Source of the DNA: Amycolatopsis rubida
GTDB lineage: Bacteria; Actinomycetota; Actinomycetes; Mycobacteriales; Pseudonocardiaceae
Direction: 5' to 3'
NCBI RefSeq assembly: GCF_900115345.1
Contig: NZ_FOWC01000018.1
Span: 1-64,000 of the forward strand
Length of the DNA stretch: 64,000 nt
A model generated the notes under the pieces. It was not told where the DNA came from. It was given only the letters and a program-made list of their open reading frames with translations, and did not search any database. Each line of letters begins with the position of its first letter. Within the stretch, counting starts at the first letter, position 1. Positions 17,147-25,887 of the stretch are shown in pieces. Both the position numbers and the translations under genes were made by a program.

Positions 17147-20100
17147 TCACCCCTGCGGGCGGACGAACGGGAACAGCACGGTCTGCCGAATGGACGTCCC
17201 GCTCAGCATCATCAGCAGCCGGTCCACTCCGAGGCCCAGTCCGCCGGTCGGGGGCATTCCGTGTTCCAGTGCCAGGAGGAAGTCCTCGTCCAACTCCATC
17301 GCCTCGACATCACCGCTCGCGGCGCGCAGCGACTGTGCTTCCAACCGGCGGCGCTGCTCCAGCGGGTCGGTCAGTTCCGTGTACGCGGTTCCTACTTCCG
17401 AGCCGAACGCGATCAGGTCCCAGCGTTCGGCCAGGAGCGGGTCGGTCCGGTGCTGGCGGGTCAGCGGGGAGACCTCGGTCGGGTAGTCCGTATAGAAGGT
17501 CGGCAGGACCGTCGAGCCCTCGACCAGGTGCTCGTGTGCCTTCAGGACCAGGTCGCCCGCGCTGGCCTCTTCCGGCACCGGGACTCCGGCGGCGGCGCAG
17601 AGTTTTCGCAACGTCGCGACCGGCGTGCCCGAGTCGACTTCCTCGCCCAATGCCTCCGACACGGCTTTGTGTACCGGGATCACGGGCCAGTCGCCGGAGA
17701 TGTCGTGTTCGACGATGCGGCCGTCGGCGTCTGGGCGTCGCACGATCTGTGCGCCGTACGCGGCTTCGGCGGCGTACTGGATCAGGTCGCGCATCAGGTG
17801 GCGCATCGCGTTGTAGTCCGCGTACGCCTGGTACGCCTCCAGCATCGTGAATTCCGGGTTGTGGGTCGCGTCGACGCCCTCGTTGCGGAAGTTCCGGTTC
17901 AGCTCGAAGACCCGCTCGACGCCGGCCACGCACAGGCGCTTGAGATACAGCTCCGGGGCAATGCGCAGGTACATCCGCATGTCGTACGCGTTGATGTGCG
18001 TGACGAACGGCCGTGCGTTGGCGCCGCCGTGGATGGTTTGCAGCATCGGGGTTTCGACTTCGAGGAAGTCGCCCTGGTGCAGGCGTTCGCGGACGGCGCG
18101 GACGACCGTCGAGCGCAGGCGGAGCATGTTCGCGGAGTCGGGGTTGACCGCCAGGTCCAGGTAGCGCTGACGGACGCGCGTCTCGGGGTCGGTGAGGCCC
18201 TTTCGCTTGTCCGGCAACGGGTGCAGGCACTTCGCGGTGACGGTCCATTCGTCCACGAGCACCGACAGCTCGCCGCGGCGGGAGGTGATGACCTCGCCGC
18301 TCACGCCGACGTGGTCGCCGAGGTCGACGCCGGTGCGCCAGCCGGTCAGGTCGAGGACCTTCGCGTCGAGCATCAGCTGCAGTTCGCCGGAGAAGTCCTT
18401 GATCCGCGCGAAACACAGCCCGCCGAGAGTGCGCAGGGCGAGCACCCGACCCGCCACCCGAACGCGTTTTCCGGTGCGGGAATCCGGTTCCAGTCCGGTG
18501 AACGCGTGCACGATGTCGCCGAGGTGGTCCTCGCGGGAGAAGCCGACCGGGTACGGGTCCACGCCGAGTTCCCGCAGTTTGCCCACTTTGGCCACTCGCA
18601 CGCGGACCTGTTCCGGACGGCGCTTGGCGCGCGGCACGACCTGCGCGGCTTCTTCGTCGATCCGCCGGACCTGGGCGACGAAGTCCTCCCCCACGTTCTC
18701 CAGCCGCAGCGACCGCGCGCGTCCGGTGGGCACGAAGCCCTCCAGGGCGCCCGCGACTATGCCAACCCGCGGGAGCCGTCGCGCCGACGAGTAGCAGAGG
18801 AACCGCGGTTCCCAATCCGGGCCGTACTTGGCGTTCGACCGGTACAGCGATTCCAGCTGGAAGAACCGCGACGCGACACCGAGCACCGCCCGCCACGCGC
18901 GCAGTACCGGGCCGGCGCCGATGCGCTCGCCTTCGGAGAACACCGCGCGGAACATCGCGAAGTTCAGCGAGATCCGCTGTGCGCCGATGTGCTGGGCGGC
19001 CGAAACGACCTCGGCGACCATGAACTCGTTGAGCCCGTTTTCGGCGTCCCGGTCGCGGCGCATCAAGTCAAGAGAAAGGCCCCGGCGGCCCCACGGAACG
19101 AACGACAGCAGGCCGCGCAGTTCGCCGCGCGCGTCGTACGCCTCGACCATCACGCTGCGGCCGTCGCTCGGGTCGCCGAGCCGGCCGAGCGCCATCGAGA
19201 AGCCGCGTTCGGTCTCGTCGACGCGCCACTGCTGCGCGCGAGCGAGCAGCTGCGCCATCTCGTCTTCGGGGATTTCGCTGTGCCGCCGGACCTGCGCGGT
19301 GTACCCGGCGCGCTGGATCCGTTTCACCGCCTGCCGCACAGACTTCCGCTCGGGGCCGGTGAGAGAGAACTCGCGGACGTCGAGGACCGCTTCGTCGCCG
19401 ATCTGCAGCGCGCGCAGCCCCGCGGCGGCGTACGCCTTCGCGCCCTTCTCGCTCGCGCCGAGCACACCTGGCGTCCAGCCGTACGTACGCGCTTCGTGGA
19501 GCCACGCCTGCACCGCGTCCGGCCACGCGTCCGGGTCGCCGATCGGGTCCGCGCTCGCCACTGTGGTCCCGGCGAGCACCCGGTACGTCACCGCGGCGCG
19601 GCCGTTGGGCGCGAACATGACGCTCTTGTCGCGACGCGTGGCGAAGTAGCCGAGAGAGTCGTCCTCGCCGAACTCCCCCAGCAGACGGCGCAACCGCAGC
19701 TCTTCGTCGTCTGTCCGAATGCGACGGCTGCGTACGCCGCGAAAGAGCGTGTACAGCGCGGCTGTGGACACGAAGGTCGCGCCGAGGTCGAGGACGACGT
19801 CAATCCACGCCGGGCCTTCGCCGACGCCGATCCGGCGCAGTTGCAGGTTTTCGCCGGTGGCGTGGTTGACCACCCAGGCGAATCGCTCCCACGTGTCGCC
19901 GAGATGGCCGGGGAACACCTCGGTGAGCGCCCAGCCGAGCACGATCACCCCGAGGAACCCGACGAACAGCACAGTGAGCCCGTTCCACCAGGCACCGGGG
20001 GCGAGCCGGGCGGGGAACGCCGGCCGCAGCGACAGCAGGAACACGATCAGCAGGATCGAGATCACGTCGGCGATGGCGAGCGCGCCCACCTGGGTCGGGA

Positions 20101-20470
20101 TGTGCCGCATCTGCCGGGCGTTGAGGGTGAGCAGATCGGGAGCCCACAGCAGCAGCCCCTGGAGGACCAGCGTGGTCACCAGGCCGGCGACCTGGAACAG
20201 CACGAGCACGTACAGTGCGGCCTTTTTGCGCCTGCGCAGGGCCGCACCGAGCACGACGAGCAGCAGCACCATCACCAGGCTTGAGCTGGTCGGCACGCTC
20301 AGCACGCCGAACGCCATGTCGATGCCGTTCAGCAAGTGCCCGTGCCGCCCGCCGGCGAGCAGCAGCACGACCGAGAAAAGCGCCGCCAGTTGCACGACAG
20401 TGGCCACGAGGCCACCGGCGCGGGCCTTCCAGCCGAGGCTGCGCGGACGGGCGCTCACTGCGGTTCCCAT
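17147..20470 (-). CDS. lysX: Bifunctional lysylphosphatidylglycerol synthase / lysyl-tRNA synthetase LysX
   Basis: A 1107-residue fusion protein. About six N-terminal membrane segments (residues 15-230) precede an MprF-type aminoacyl transferase domain (about 240-570), then an OB-fold anticodon-binding domain (about 620-720) and a class II lysyl-tRNA synthetase core. Motif 2 is seen in RNFRNEGVDATHNPEFTM and motif 3 in GLGLGVDRLLMM. LysX charges tRNA with lysine and moves the lysine to phosphatidylglycerol, lowering membrane charge and raising resistance to cationic peptides. The ATG at 20470 follows GAAAGG at good spacing. The length agrees with mycobacterial LysX. It is divergent from panB across 229 bp. 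Confidence 0.93.
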   Translation of the reverse strand: MGTAVSARPRSLGWKARAGGLVATVVQLAALFSVVLLLAGGRHGHLLNGIDMAFGVLSVPTSSSLVMVLLLVVLGAALRRRKKAALYVLVLFQVAGLVTTLVLQGLLLWAPDLLTLNARQMRHIPTQVGALAIADVISILLIVFLLSLRPAFPARLAPGAWWNGLTVLFVGFLGVIVLGWALTEVFPGHLGDTWERFAWVVNHATGENLQLRRIGVGEGPAWIDVVLDLGATFVSTAALYTLFRGVRSRRIRTDDEELRLRRLLGEFGEDDSLGYFATRRDKSVMFAPNGRAAVTYRVLAGTTVASADPIGDPDAWPDAVQAWLHEARTYGWTPGVLGASEKGAKAYAAAGLRALQIGDEAVLDVREFSLTGPERKSVRQAVKRIQRAGYTAQVRRHSEIPEDEMAQLLARAQQWRVDETERGFSMALGRLGDPSDGRSVMVEAYDARGELRGLLSFVPWGRRGLSLDLMRRDRDAENGLNEFMVAEVVSAAQHIGAQRISLNFAMFRAVFSEGERIGAGPVLRAWRAVLGVASRFFQLESLYRSNAKYGPDWEPRFLCYSSARRLPRVGIVAGALEGFVPTGRARSLRLENVGEDFVAQVRRIDEEAAQVVPRAKRRPEQVRVRVAKVGKLRELGVDPYPVGFSREDHLGDIVHAFTGLEPDSRTGKRVRVAGRVLALRTLGGLCFARIKDFSGELQLMLDAKVLDLTGWRTGVDLGDHVGVSGEVITSRRGELSVLVDEWTVTAKCLHPLPDKRKGLTDPETRVRQRYLDLAVNPDSANMLRLRSTVVRAVRERLHQGDFLEVETPMLQTIHGGANARPFVTHINAYDMRMYLRIAPELYLKRLCVAGVERVFELNRNFRNEGVDATHNPEFTMLEAYQAYADYNAMRHLMRDLIQYAAEAAYGAQIVRRPDADGRIVEHDISGDWPVIPVHKAVSEALGEEVDSGTPVATLRKLCAAAGVPVPEEASAGDLVLKAHEHLVEGSTVLPTFYTDYPTEVSPLTRQHRTDPLLAERWDLIAFGSEVGTAYTELTDPLEQRRRLEAQSLRAASGDVEAMELDEDFLLALEHGMPPTGGLGLGVDRLLMMLSGTSIRQTVLFPFVRPQG

Positions 20471-20699
20471 GGGTACCTTTCTTGCGGCGCGACGCGCCGG
20501 ACCTTCTCACCCGCCGGGCGCAAATCGGCCCGGTGCCTATCAAGACGTCACAGGAGGCAAAACGGTTGTCGCTACTCGGCCGTGTGAAGCTGGTCGCACG
20601 ACCTTGGGGCCCTCCCGCGCGCGTGTCACGCTGTCTCCGGTACTGACTCCACGACCCGGGGACCTCTGCGAGGCCTCGAGGGAAGGACGGTCGACGACG

Positions 20700-21590
20700 A
20701 TGTCTGCCCAGTCTGCCCAACCCGACGGCGCCGCCGGCGAGGTGGCCGCCCCTTACGGAACCGGCCCCGCGACCAGCGCGGGACCGAGCAAACCGCGAAA
20801 AGTCCGGATTCATCATCTGCGCGAGCTGAAGGACTGCGGCGAACCGTGGCCGATGCTCACCGCTTACGACATGTATACCGCCGAGCTTTTCGACGAAGCA
20901 GGCATCCCCGTGCTGCTGGTCGGCGACTCCGCGGCGAACAACGTGTTCGGGTACGACACGTCGCTGCCGGTCACCGTCGACGAGCTGCTCCCGCTGGTCC
21001 GCTCGGTCACCCGGGCGGCGAAACGGGCGCTCGTGGTGGCCGACCTGCCGTTCGGCTCCTACCAGCTTTCCCCGGAACAGGCGCTGGCCACGTCCGTCCG
21101 GTTCATGAAGGAGGGCCGCGCGCACGCGGTCAAGCTCGAAGGCGGGCACCGGTTCGCGGCGCACGTCGAAGCGCTCACCTCGGCCGGGATCCCGGTCATG
21201 GGCCACATCGGCTTCACCCCGCAGAGCGAGCACAATCTCGGCGGTTACCGGGTGCAGGGGCGCGGCGAAGCGGCGGAGAAGCTGCTCGCCGACGCGCTGG
21301 CGCTGCAGGAAGCCGGCGCGTTCGCGGTCGTGATGGAGATGGTGCCCGCCGAGGCGGCCAAGCGCGTCACGCACGAGCTGAAGATCCCGACGGTCGGCAT
21401 CGGCGCCGGTCCGGACTGCGACGCCCAGGTGCTGGTCTGGCAGGACATGGCGGGGCTGCGCCGCGGCAAGGCACCGCGATTCGTGAAGCGGTACGCCGAC
21501 GTCGCCGGGGTGCTGCAGGGGGCGGCGGCGGCGTTTGCCGAGGATGTCCGGCGCGGCGAGTTCCCGGCGGCCGAGCACGCGTTCCACTAG
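20700..21590 (+). CDS. panB: 3-methyl-2-oxobutanoate hydroxymethyltransferase
   Basis: A 296-residue PanB of the pantothenate pathway, transferring a hydroxymethyl group from methylene-tetrahydrofolate to alpha-ketoisovalerate. Family blocks are MLTAYDMYTAELFDEAGIPVLLVGDS, with the metal-binding aspartate, VKLEGGHRFAAHVEALTSAGIPVMGHIG, and the C-terminal MVPAEAAKRVTHELKIPTVGIGAG with the catalytic glutamate. A variable N-terminal extension of about 40 residues precedes the core. GGAAGG lies about 12 nt before the ATG. In Mycobacterium tuberculosis panB also follows the CaeA peptidase gene; here 12 kb separates them. Confidence 0.95.
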   Translation: MSAQSAQPDGAAGEVAAPYGTGPATSAGPSKPRKVRIHHLRELKDCGEPWPMLTAYDMYTAELFDEAGIPVLLVGDSAANNVFGYDTSLPVTVDELLPLVRSVTRAAKRALVVADLPFGSYQLSPEQALATSVRFMKEGRAHAVKLEGGHRFAAHVEALTSAGIPVMGHIGFTPQSEHNLGGYRVQGRGEAAEKLLADALALQEAGAFAVVMEMVPAEAAKRVTHELKIPTVGIGAGPDCDAQVLVWQDMAGLRRGKAPRFVKRYADVAGVLQGAAAAFAEDVRRGEFPAAEHAFH

Positions 21591-21600
21591 GCGGTGGCGT

Positions 21601-21642
21601 CGTGAGTGCTGATCACGGTGAGAACCGTGATCAGCACTCACG
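21601..21642. repeat. Dispersed palindrome copy A (perfect hairpin, bidirectional terminator)
   Basis: A perfect 19-bp inverted repeat (21601-21619 with 21624-21642) closes a GAGA loop. It lies between convergent panB and ctaG, and the ctaG stop codon at 21638-21640 is inside the right arm. Its arms begin CGTGAGTGC and end GCACTCACG, a signature shared with copies at 24814, 34604 and 63817. It probably terminates both genes. Confidence 0.85.
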
Positions 21643-22576
21643 AGCGGCGGAACCGTTCGGCGAGTTCCGGATCGTTCTCCCACCACAATCCCTTCGCCGG
21701 CGCCTCGCCTGCCACTGCCTCCTCGTCCAATTTCCGGTCGAGCCGTTTCGCCCGTTTCTCGTCGTCGCGCGCCCACCTGATGAAGAGCGCGCCGACGAAC
21801 GGCAGCCCGGCGACGTCTCCGCCGATCCACAGCACGCCCGCGCCGATGATCTGGTCCGTGCGCCGGTCCGGTCCCCAGTCTCGGTGCACCGCGTCGTAGT
21901 GCACGGGCGCCAGTAACGGGCCGAGCCACAGCACGAGGCCGAGCGCGCCGTCGAACACCACTTCGGTGAACGAGATCCACACCGACACCAGGTGCGAACC
22001 GTTGCGCGGCGTCGGATCGAGCTGCACACGGCTGTAGAAGTACAGGAAGCCAGCCAGCACGAGCGCTACACGCACGAGGCCACCGACGACCGCTGAGTCG
22101 AGCGAAAGCTCGTACAGCGGTGTCAGGTAGATGAGCAGGAACGGCACGATCAGCACCACGGTGACGCACAGCGGGAAGGTGATGAACTGCGCGAAGCGGC
22201 CACGGCCGTGCGTACGCAGCCACGTGGCGAGCCTGGGCGGCGCGGTGCGCATCAGCAGCGTCACGGGCGCGCCGAGCGCGAGTAGCAGCGGCGTGACCAT
22301 CAGGAGCACGGTGTTCTGCGTGGCGCGGACCCAGAACAGTGTCGTGTCGTACACGCCGAGGAACGAGCACGTGACGAGGACAAGCGTGGCCAGCCCGGCC
22401 AGGAACGCCGTGGTGCGCCCTGCCGGCCACTCCTGACGGCGGGCCGCGGCGACGTATCCGACGCCGAGCGCGAGCGCGACGAGCACGGCCGGGACGTCGA
22501 AGGTCCAGGCCGTCAACAGCGTCGATCCGCTCAGCGGCGGCAGGTCAGGCACGATTTCGATGCGTTCAGTGTGCAC
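21638..22576 (-). CDS. ctaG: CtaG-type (caa3) cytochrome c oxidase assembly membrane protein
   Basis: A 312-residue protein with about seven or eight hydrophobic segments and the features of the caa3-type CtaG family: FLGVYDTTLFWVRATQNTVLLMVTPLLLALGAP near 75-105 and the late WIGGDVAGLPFVGALF segment. In Bacillus the family is needed for cytochrome caa3 formation; the actinobacterial role is less certain and may involve copper handling. A GTG start at 22576 is used without a clear ribosome site. The stop lies in palindrome A. No cytochrome oxidase subunits are adjacent. Confidence 0.8.
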   Translation of the reverse strand: MHTERIEIVPDLPPLSGSTLLTAWTFDVPAVLVALALGVGYVAAARRQEWPAGRTTAFLAGLATLVLVTCSFLGVYDTTLFWVRATQNTVLLMVTPLLLALGAPVTLLMRTAPPRLATWLRTHGRGRFAQFITFPLCVTVVLIVPFLLIYLTPLYELSLDSAVVGGLVRVALVLAGFLYFYSRVQLDPTPRNGSHLVSVWISFTEVVFDGALGLVLWLGPLLAPVHYDAVHRDWGPDRRTDQIIGAGVLWIGGDVAGLPFVGALFIRWARDDEKRAKRLDRKLDEEAVAGEAPAKGLWWENDPELAERFRRS

Positions 22577-22592
22577 CCGGCGAAATTGCGCC

Positions 22593-23540
22593 TTACGCCG
22601 CCCCTGACACCGCGAAGAAGATCAGGCTGCCGATTCCGGCGACCGCGCAGTAGATGGCGAAGGGGGTCAAGGTGCGCGTTTCAAAGTATTTCGTCAGAAA
22701 ACGGACAGAAATGTAGGACGCGAGGAACGCCACCACGCTGCCGGCCAGCGCCGGGCCGAGCGACGGCTTGTTCTCCGGCGTGAACAGCGACGGCATCTTC
22801 AGCGCGCCCGCGGCGAGGATCACCGGCGTCGCCAGCAGCCAGGCGAAGCGGGCGGCGTCCTCGTGGTCGAGCCCGCGGCGCAAACCGGCCACCATGGTGA
22901 TGCCGGAGCGGCTGATTCCGGGCAACAGAGCCAAAATCTGCGCCGAACCGATCAGCACGGCCTCTTTCACGCTCAGCTTCGACAGCCGGAGGTCGGTGGC
23001 CTCGTCGACGGTCACCGCGCGCATCACCATCGTCTCCTCGGCACTGAAGTCGATGGTCTCCTCCTCGCGCGCGAGCCCGGTCTTGGGCTTCCGGGAGAAC
23101 TTCTCCGCGGCGTAGAGCACCCCGCCGTTGAGCGCGAGGAAGATCGCCGAGGGCACCGGTTTGCCGAGGACGTCGCGCAGCAGGCTTTCCAGCAGCAGCC
23201 CGGCGATCCCGACCGGGATCGTGGCGAGGATGAGCAGCCACGCGAGCCGCTGGTCGGCCGTGCGGACCTCACGATCGCGGACCGAGGTCCACAGGCCGGC
23301 GACGATGCGCACCCAGTCGCGCCGGAAGAAGAGGATCAGCGCGATCGCGGTGGCGACGTGCATCGCCACCAGCACCGCGAGATACGGCGAATCCTTCCCG
23401 ATGCTCAGGTCGCGTCCCCAGCTTCCGCCGACGAGCGCGGGCAACAGGACGCTGTGCCCGAGACTGGACACCGGAAACAATTCCGACACGCCTTGCAAAG
23501 CGCCGACGACAATGGACTCAAGGTAGCTGACCGCGGACAT
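22593..23540 (-). CDS. uppP: Undecaprenyl-diphosphatase
   Basis: A 315-residue polytopic membrane phosphatase that recycles undecaprenyl diphosphate to the carrier lipid of wall synthesis and gives bacitracin tolerance. The first catalytic region reads ALQGVSELFPVSSLGHSVLL, against the usual EFLPVSSTGH, keeping the glutamate, serines and histidine. The second region reads LLPGISRSGITM with the essential arginine. A hydrophilic loop near 150-180 is longer than in the Escherichia coli protein. The start is ATG at 23540. ctaG begins 16 nt downstream, so both may share a transcript. Confidence 0.9.
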   Translation of the reverse strand: MSAVSYLESIVVGALQGVSELFPVSSLGHSVLLPALVGGSWGRDLSIGKDSPYLAVLVAMHVATAIALILFFRRDWVRIVAGLWTSVRDREVRTADQRLAWLLILATIPVGIAGLLLESLLRDVLGKPVPSAIFLALNGGVLYAAEKFSRKPKTGLAREEETIDFSAEETMVMRAVTVDEATDLRLSKLSVKEAVLIGSAQILALLPGISRSGITMVAGLRRGLDHEDAARFAWLLATPVILAAGALKMPSLFTPENKPSLGPALAGSVVAFLASYISVRFLTKYFETRTLTPFAIYCAVAGIGSLIFFAVSGAA

Positions 23541-23657
23541 TCACGAAGCCTTTCTCGCCGCAGTTCGGGCATTCCGCGGAAAAGCTACCGAGGACCGGGT
23601 TAACTCCGGGCAAGCCGGGCGGGAACACCTCGCAGGCGACACTTTCCGGCCATCCGT

Positions 23658-23695
23658 TGTTCATGACGTTCACATACATGAACATCAATCATGTA
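23658..23695. promoter_or_regulatory. Two overlapping CATG-rich dyads upstream of the beta-helix gene
   Basis: Two inverted repeats overlap in an unusually AT-rich stretch. TGTTCATG (23658-23665) pairs with CATGAACA (23677-23684), 11 nt apart. TACATGA (23675-23681) pairs with TCATGTA (23689-23695), 7 nt apart. Both lie immediately upstream of the promoter at 23697. This looks like a cluster of operator half sites for an activator or repressor I cannot name. Confidence 0.6.
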
Positions 23696-23696
23696 C

Positions 23697-23726
23697 TTGA
23701 CCAGTGTTCCCTCGATGTCTTAGCGT
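23697..23726 (+). promoter_or_regulatory. Putative promoter of the secreted beta-helix gene
   Basis: TTGACC (23697-23702), an 18-bp spacer and TAGCGT (23721-23726) form a plausible sigma-70 promoter. The predicted start near 23733 leaves a leader of about 43 nt to the ATG at 23776. The CATG dyads abut its -35 region. Confidence 0.55.
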
Positions 23727-23775
23727 GAGCGCACGCCGCATCCGAAGTCATCGAGCCTCGACGAGGAGGGTTGGA

Positions 23776-24750
23776 ATGCGCGTCCGCGACCGAGTTCTGG
23801 CGGCCACCACCGGAGCCGCAGCACTGCTCGCACTCGCCACACCCGCGGCGTCCGCCGGGACCGTCCCGGTGAAGAATTCCGCCGAGCTGAAGACCGCGCT
23901 GGCCTCGGCCAAGCCGGGCACCATGATCCAGCTGGCGGCGAACACCACCTACACCGGCAACTTCAAGGCCGCCGCCAGCGGCACCGCGAACGGGCGCATC
24001 ACCCTCACCGGCCCGCGCAGCGCAGTCGTGCAGGCATCCGGCGGCCGCACCATCGAGCTGACCGGCAGCTACTGGACGCTGTCCGGATTCACCGTCACCG
24101 GCGGCCAGAAGGGCGTGATGGCGCTGGGCGTTAACCACACCCTGGTCGACGGGCTCAAGGTGACCGGCATCGGCAACGAGGGCATCCACTTCCAGCACGG
24201 CAGCAGCGACAACGTGGTGCAAAACTCCGAGATCTCCGACACCGGCAAGGAAAACGGCGGATTCGGTGAGGGCATCTACTTCGGTTCGGCCAAGAGCAAC
24301 TGGCCGGACGGGAAGCCCGATCACAGCGACCGCAACAAGGCGGTCGGCAACAAGATCGGGCCGGACGTGCGCGCGGAATCGATCGACGTCAAGGAAGGCA
24401 CCACCGGCGGCGAACTGCGCGGCAACACCTTCGACGGCACCGGGCAGAGCGGCGAGAACTACGCCGACAGCTGGGTCGACGTGAAGGGCAACGGATACCT
24501 GGTCACCGGCAACAAGGGCAGCAAGGTCTTCGCGCACGACGCGACCTACGGCTCGTTCGAGGTCCACGTGCAGCTCGACGGCTGGGGCCAGGACAACACC
24601 TTCTCCGACAACACCGCGGACGTGCAGGCGCCCTCGGCCTACGGGTTCTACGTGGTCAAGGCGGCCACCGGGAACAAGGTCTGTGCCAGCAACAAGGTGA
24701 CGAATGCCGGGAAGGGCTTCGCGAACGTAGCCGCGACACCAGGCTGCTGA
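23776..24750 (+). CDS. Secreted right-handed parallel beta-helix protein (polysaccharide lyase-like)
   Basis: A 324-residue exported protein. A signal peptide of about 27 residues ends near PAASA. The rest is a series of short repeated coils (TLTGPRSAVVQASGGRTIEL, SYWTLSGFTVTGGQKGVM, NHTLVDGLKVTGIGNEGIHF, DNVVQNSEISDTGK) typical of pectate-lyase or chondroitinase-B-type beta-helices. An acidic, asparagine-rich face could bind calcium and a polyanionic sugar. The only two cysteines (KVCAS and the C-terminal residue) could form a disulfide. GAGGAGG sits just before the ATG. The substrate is unknown and the catalytic residues cannot be assigned. Confidence 0.78.
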   Translation: MRVRDRVLAATTGAAALLALATPAASAGTVPVKNSAELKTALASAKPGTMIQLAANTTYTGNFKAAASGTANGRITLTGPRSAVVQASGGRTIELTGSYWTLSGFTVTGGQKGVMALGVNHTLVDGLKVTGIGNEGIHFQHGSSDNVVQNSEISDTGKENGGFGEGIYFGSAKSNWPDGKPDHSDRNKAVGNKIGPDVRAESIDVKEGTTGGELRGNTFDGTGQSGENYADSWVDVKGNGYLVTGNKGSKVFAHDATYGSFEVHVQLDGWGQDNTFSDNTADVQAPSAYGFYVVKAATGNKVCASNKVTNAGKGFANVAATPGC

Positions 24751-24764
24751 CCGCGATCACAGAC

Positions 24765-24801
24765 GGGGGCCCGCTCAGCCCGGCGGCGGGGGCGGGCCCC
24801 C
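24765..24801 (+). terminator. Hairpin terminator after the beta-helix gene
   Basis: GGGGGCCCGC (24765-24774) pairs perfectly with GCGGGCCCCC (24792-24801) across a 17-nt loop, 14 nt after the stop codon. It is a plausible actinobacterial terminator without a T tract. Confidence 0.6.
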
Positions 24802-24813
24802 ACCCACCCTCCT

Positions 24814-24853
24814 CGTCAGTGCTGGAGTATTGGAACCGGCACCAGCACTCACG
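24814..24853. repeat. Dispersed palindrome copy B (imperfect)
   Basis: Arms CGTCAGTGCTGG (24814-24825) and CCAGCACTCACG (24842-24853) pair with one mismatch around a 16-nt centre containing GGAACCGG. This is a diverged member of the CGTGAGTGC/GCACTCACG family, lying in the leader of the prolyl aminopeptidase gene rather than between convergent genes. Confidence 0.6.
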
Positions 24854-24900
24854 ACCCCCAGGTGGAGCGACGGCACCTGGCTTCGGGAAGAGTGTCCGGC

Positions 24901-25839
24901 ATGGACGAGCTTTACCCGCCGACCCCGGTGCGCGCCGACGGAGTGCTGGACGTCGGCGACGGCCACCGGATCTACTGCCAGGAAGCCGGGAACCCGCAGG
25001 GGAAACCGGTGGTGGTGCTGCACGGCGGGCCGGGAAGCGGCACCGCCCCGATGACCCGGCGGCATTTCGACCCCGAGGCATACCGGATCATTCTGTTCGA
25101 TCAGCGCGGCGCCGGCCGCAGTACACCCAACGCGGGCGACGACCTGTCGGCGAACACGTTGTGGCACTTGGTCTCCGACATGGAGCTGCTGCGCGAACGG
25201 CTGAACATCGAGCGCTGGCAGCTGTTCGGCGGATCGTGGGGCTCGACGCTCGCGCTGGCATATGCCGAAACCCATCCTTCGCGGGTCTCCGAGATGGTGT
25301 TGCGCGGGGTTTTCACCGTGCGGCAGCGGGAACTGGACTGGCTCTATCGCGGCGGAGCGGCGAATCTCTTCCCCGCGGAGTGGGACGCTTTCCTGGAGCC
25401 GCTGGACAACCCGGACGATCCGCTAGCCGGGTACGCCGAACTGCTCCACTCCTCTGACCCGGCGGTACGCGAACGGGCCGCGATCGCTTGGAGCGTCTGG
25501 GAAGGCGCGACGGTGGCTTTGCTGCCGCGACAGTCCTTTGTGAACCAATACGCGAACCCGCAGTTCGCGCTGACGTTCGCTCGCCTCGCGGTGCACTACT
25601 TCCGGAACAACGCGTGGCTGGAAGAGGGACAGCTGATCCGGGACGCGGAGAAGCTCGCCGGGATCCCGGGCGTGCTGGTGCAGGGGCGTTACGACGCGGT
25701 GTGCCCGCCGATCACGGCGTACCAGCTGCATCGGGCTTGGCCCGATTCAACGTTGAAGCTCACCGAGTCCGCGGGGCACGCCGTCACCGATCCGGGCATC
25801 CTCGCCGCTCTCCGCGAGGCCACCGACAGCTTCCGTTAA
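24901..25839 (+). CDS. pip: Prolyl aminopeptidase (prolyl iminopeptidase)
   Basis: A 312-residue S33-family alpha/beta hydrolase that removes N-terminal proline from peptides. HGGPGSGTAP near 46-55 gives the oxyanion HGGPG motif, GGSWGSTLAL the nucleophile serine, the aspartate lies in VQGRYDAVCPP and the histidine in SAGHAV. A cap domain (YRGGAANLFPAEWD) between strands is as expected. The ATG at 24901 follows GGGAAGAG at usable spacing. There is no signal peptide, so it acts in the cytoplasm. It ends at the bidirectional terminator facing the Pot transporter operon. Confidence 0.9.
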   Translation: MDELYPPTPVRADGVLDVGDGHRIYCQEAGNPQGKPVVVLHGGPGSGTAPMTRRHFDPEAYRIILFDQRGAGRSTPNAGDDLSANTLWHLVSDMELLRERLNIERWQLFGGSWGSTLALAYAETHPSRVSEMVLRGVFTVRQRELDWLYRGGAANLFPAEWDAFLEPLDNPDDPLAGYAELLHSSDPAVRERAAIAWSVWEGATVALLPRQSFVNQYANPQFALTFARLAVHYFRNNAWLEEGQLIRDAEKLAGIPGVLVQGRYDAVCPPITAYQLHRAWPDSTLKLTESAGHAVTDPGILAALREATDSFR

Positions 25840-25842
25840 AAG

Positions 25843-25875
25843 CCGTGAGGGGAACCCTCAGGGTTCCCCTCACGG
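25843..25875. terminator. Bidirectional terminator between pip and potC
   Basis: A perfect inverted repeat (25843-25858 with 25860-25875) of 16 bp around a single central base lies between convergent genes, 3 nt after the pip stop. An A run precedes it and acts as a T tract for the minus-strand transcript. Its sequence (CCGTGAGGGGAACCCT) differs from the CGTGAGTGC palindromes although both start CGTGAG. Confidence 0.85.
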
Positions 25876-25887
25876 ACTTGTGCGAAG

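Noticed and set aside
17090..20284. Plus-strand open frame of about 1060 codons opposite lysX
   Set aside because: It encodes Arg/His/Val-rich low-complexity sequence without domains and mirrors the codon pattern of LysX, whose two enzymatic domains are clear.
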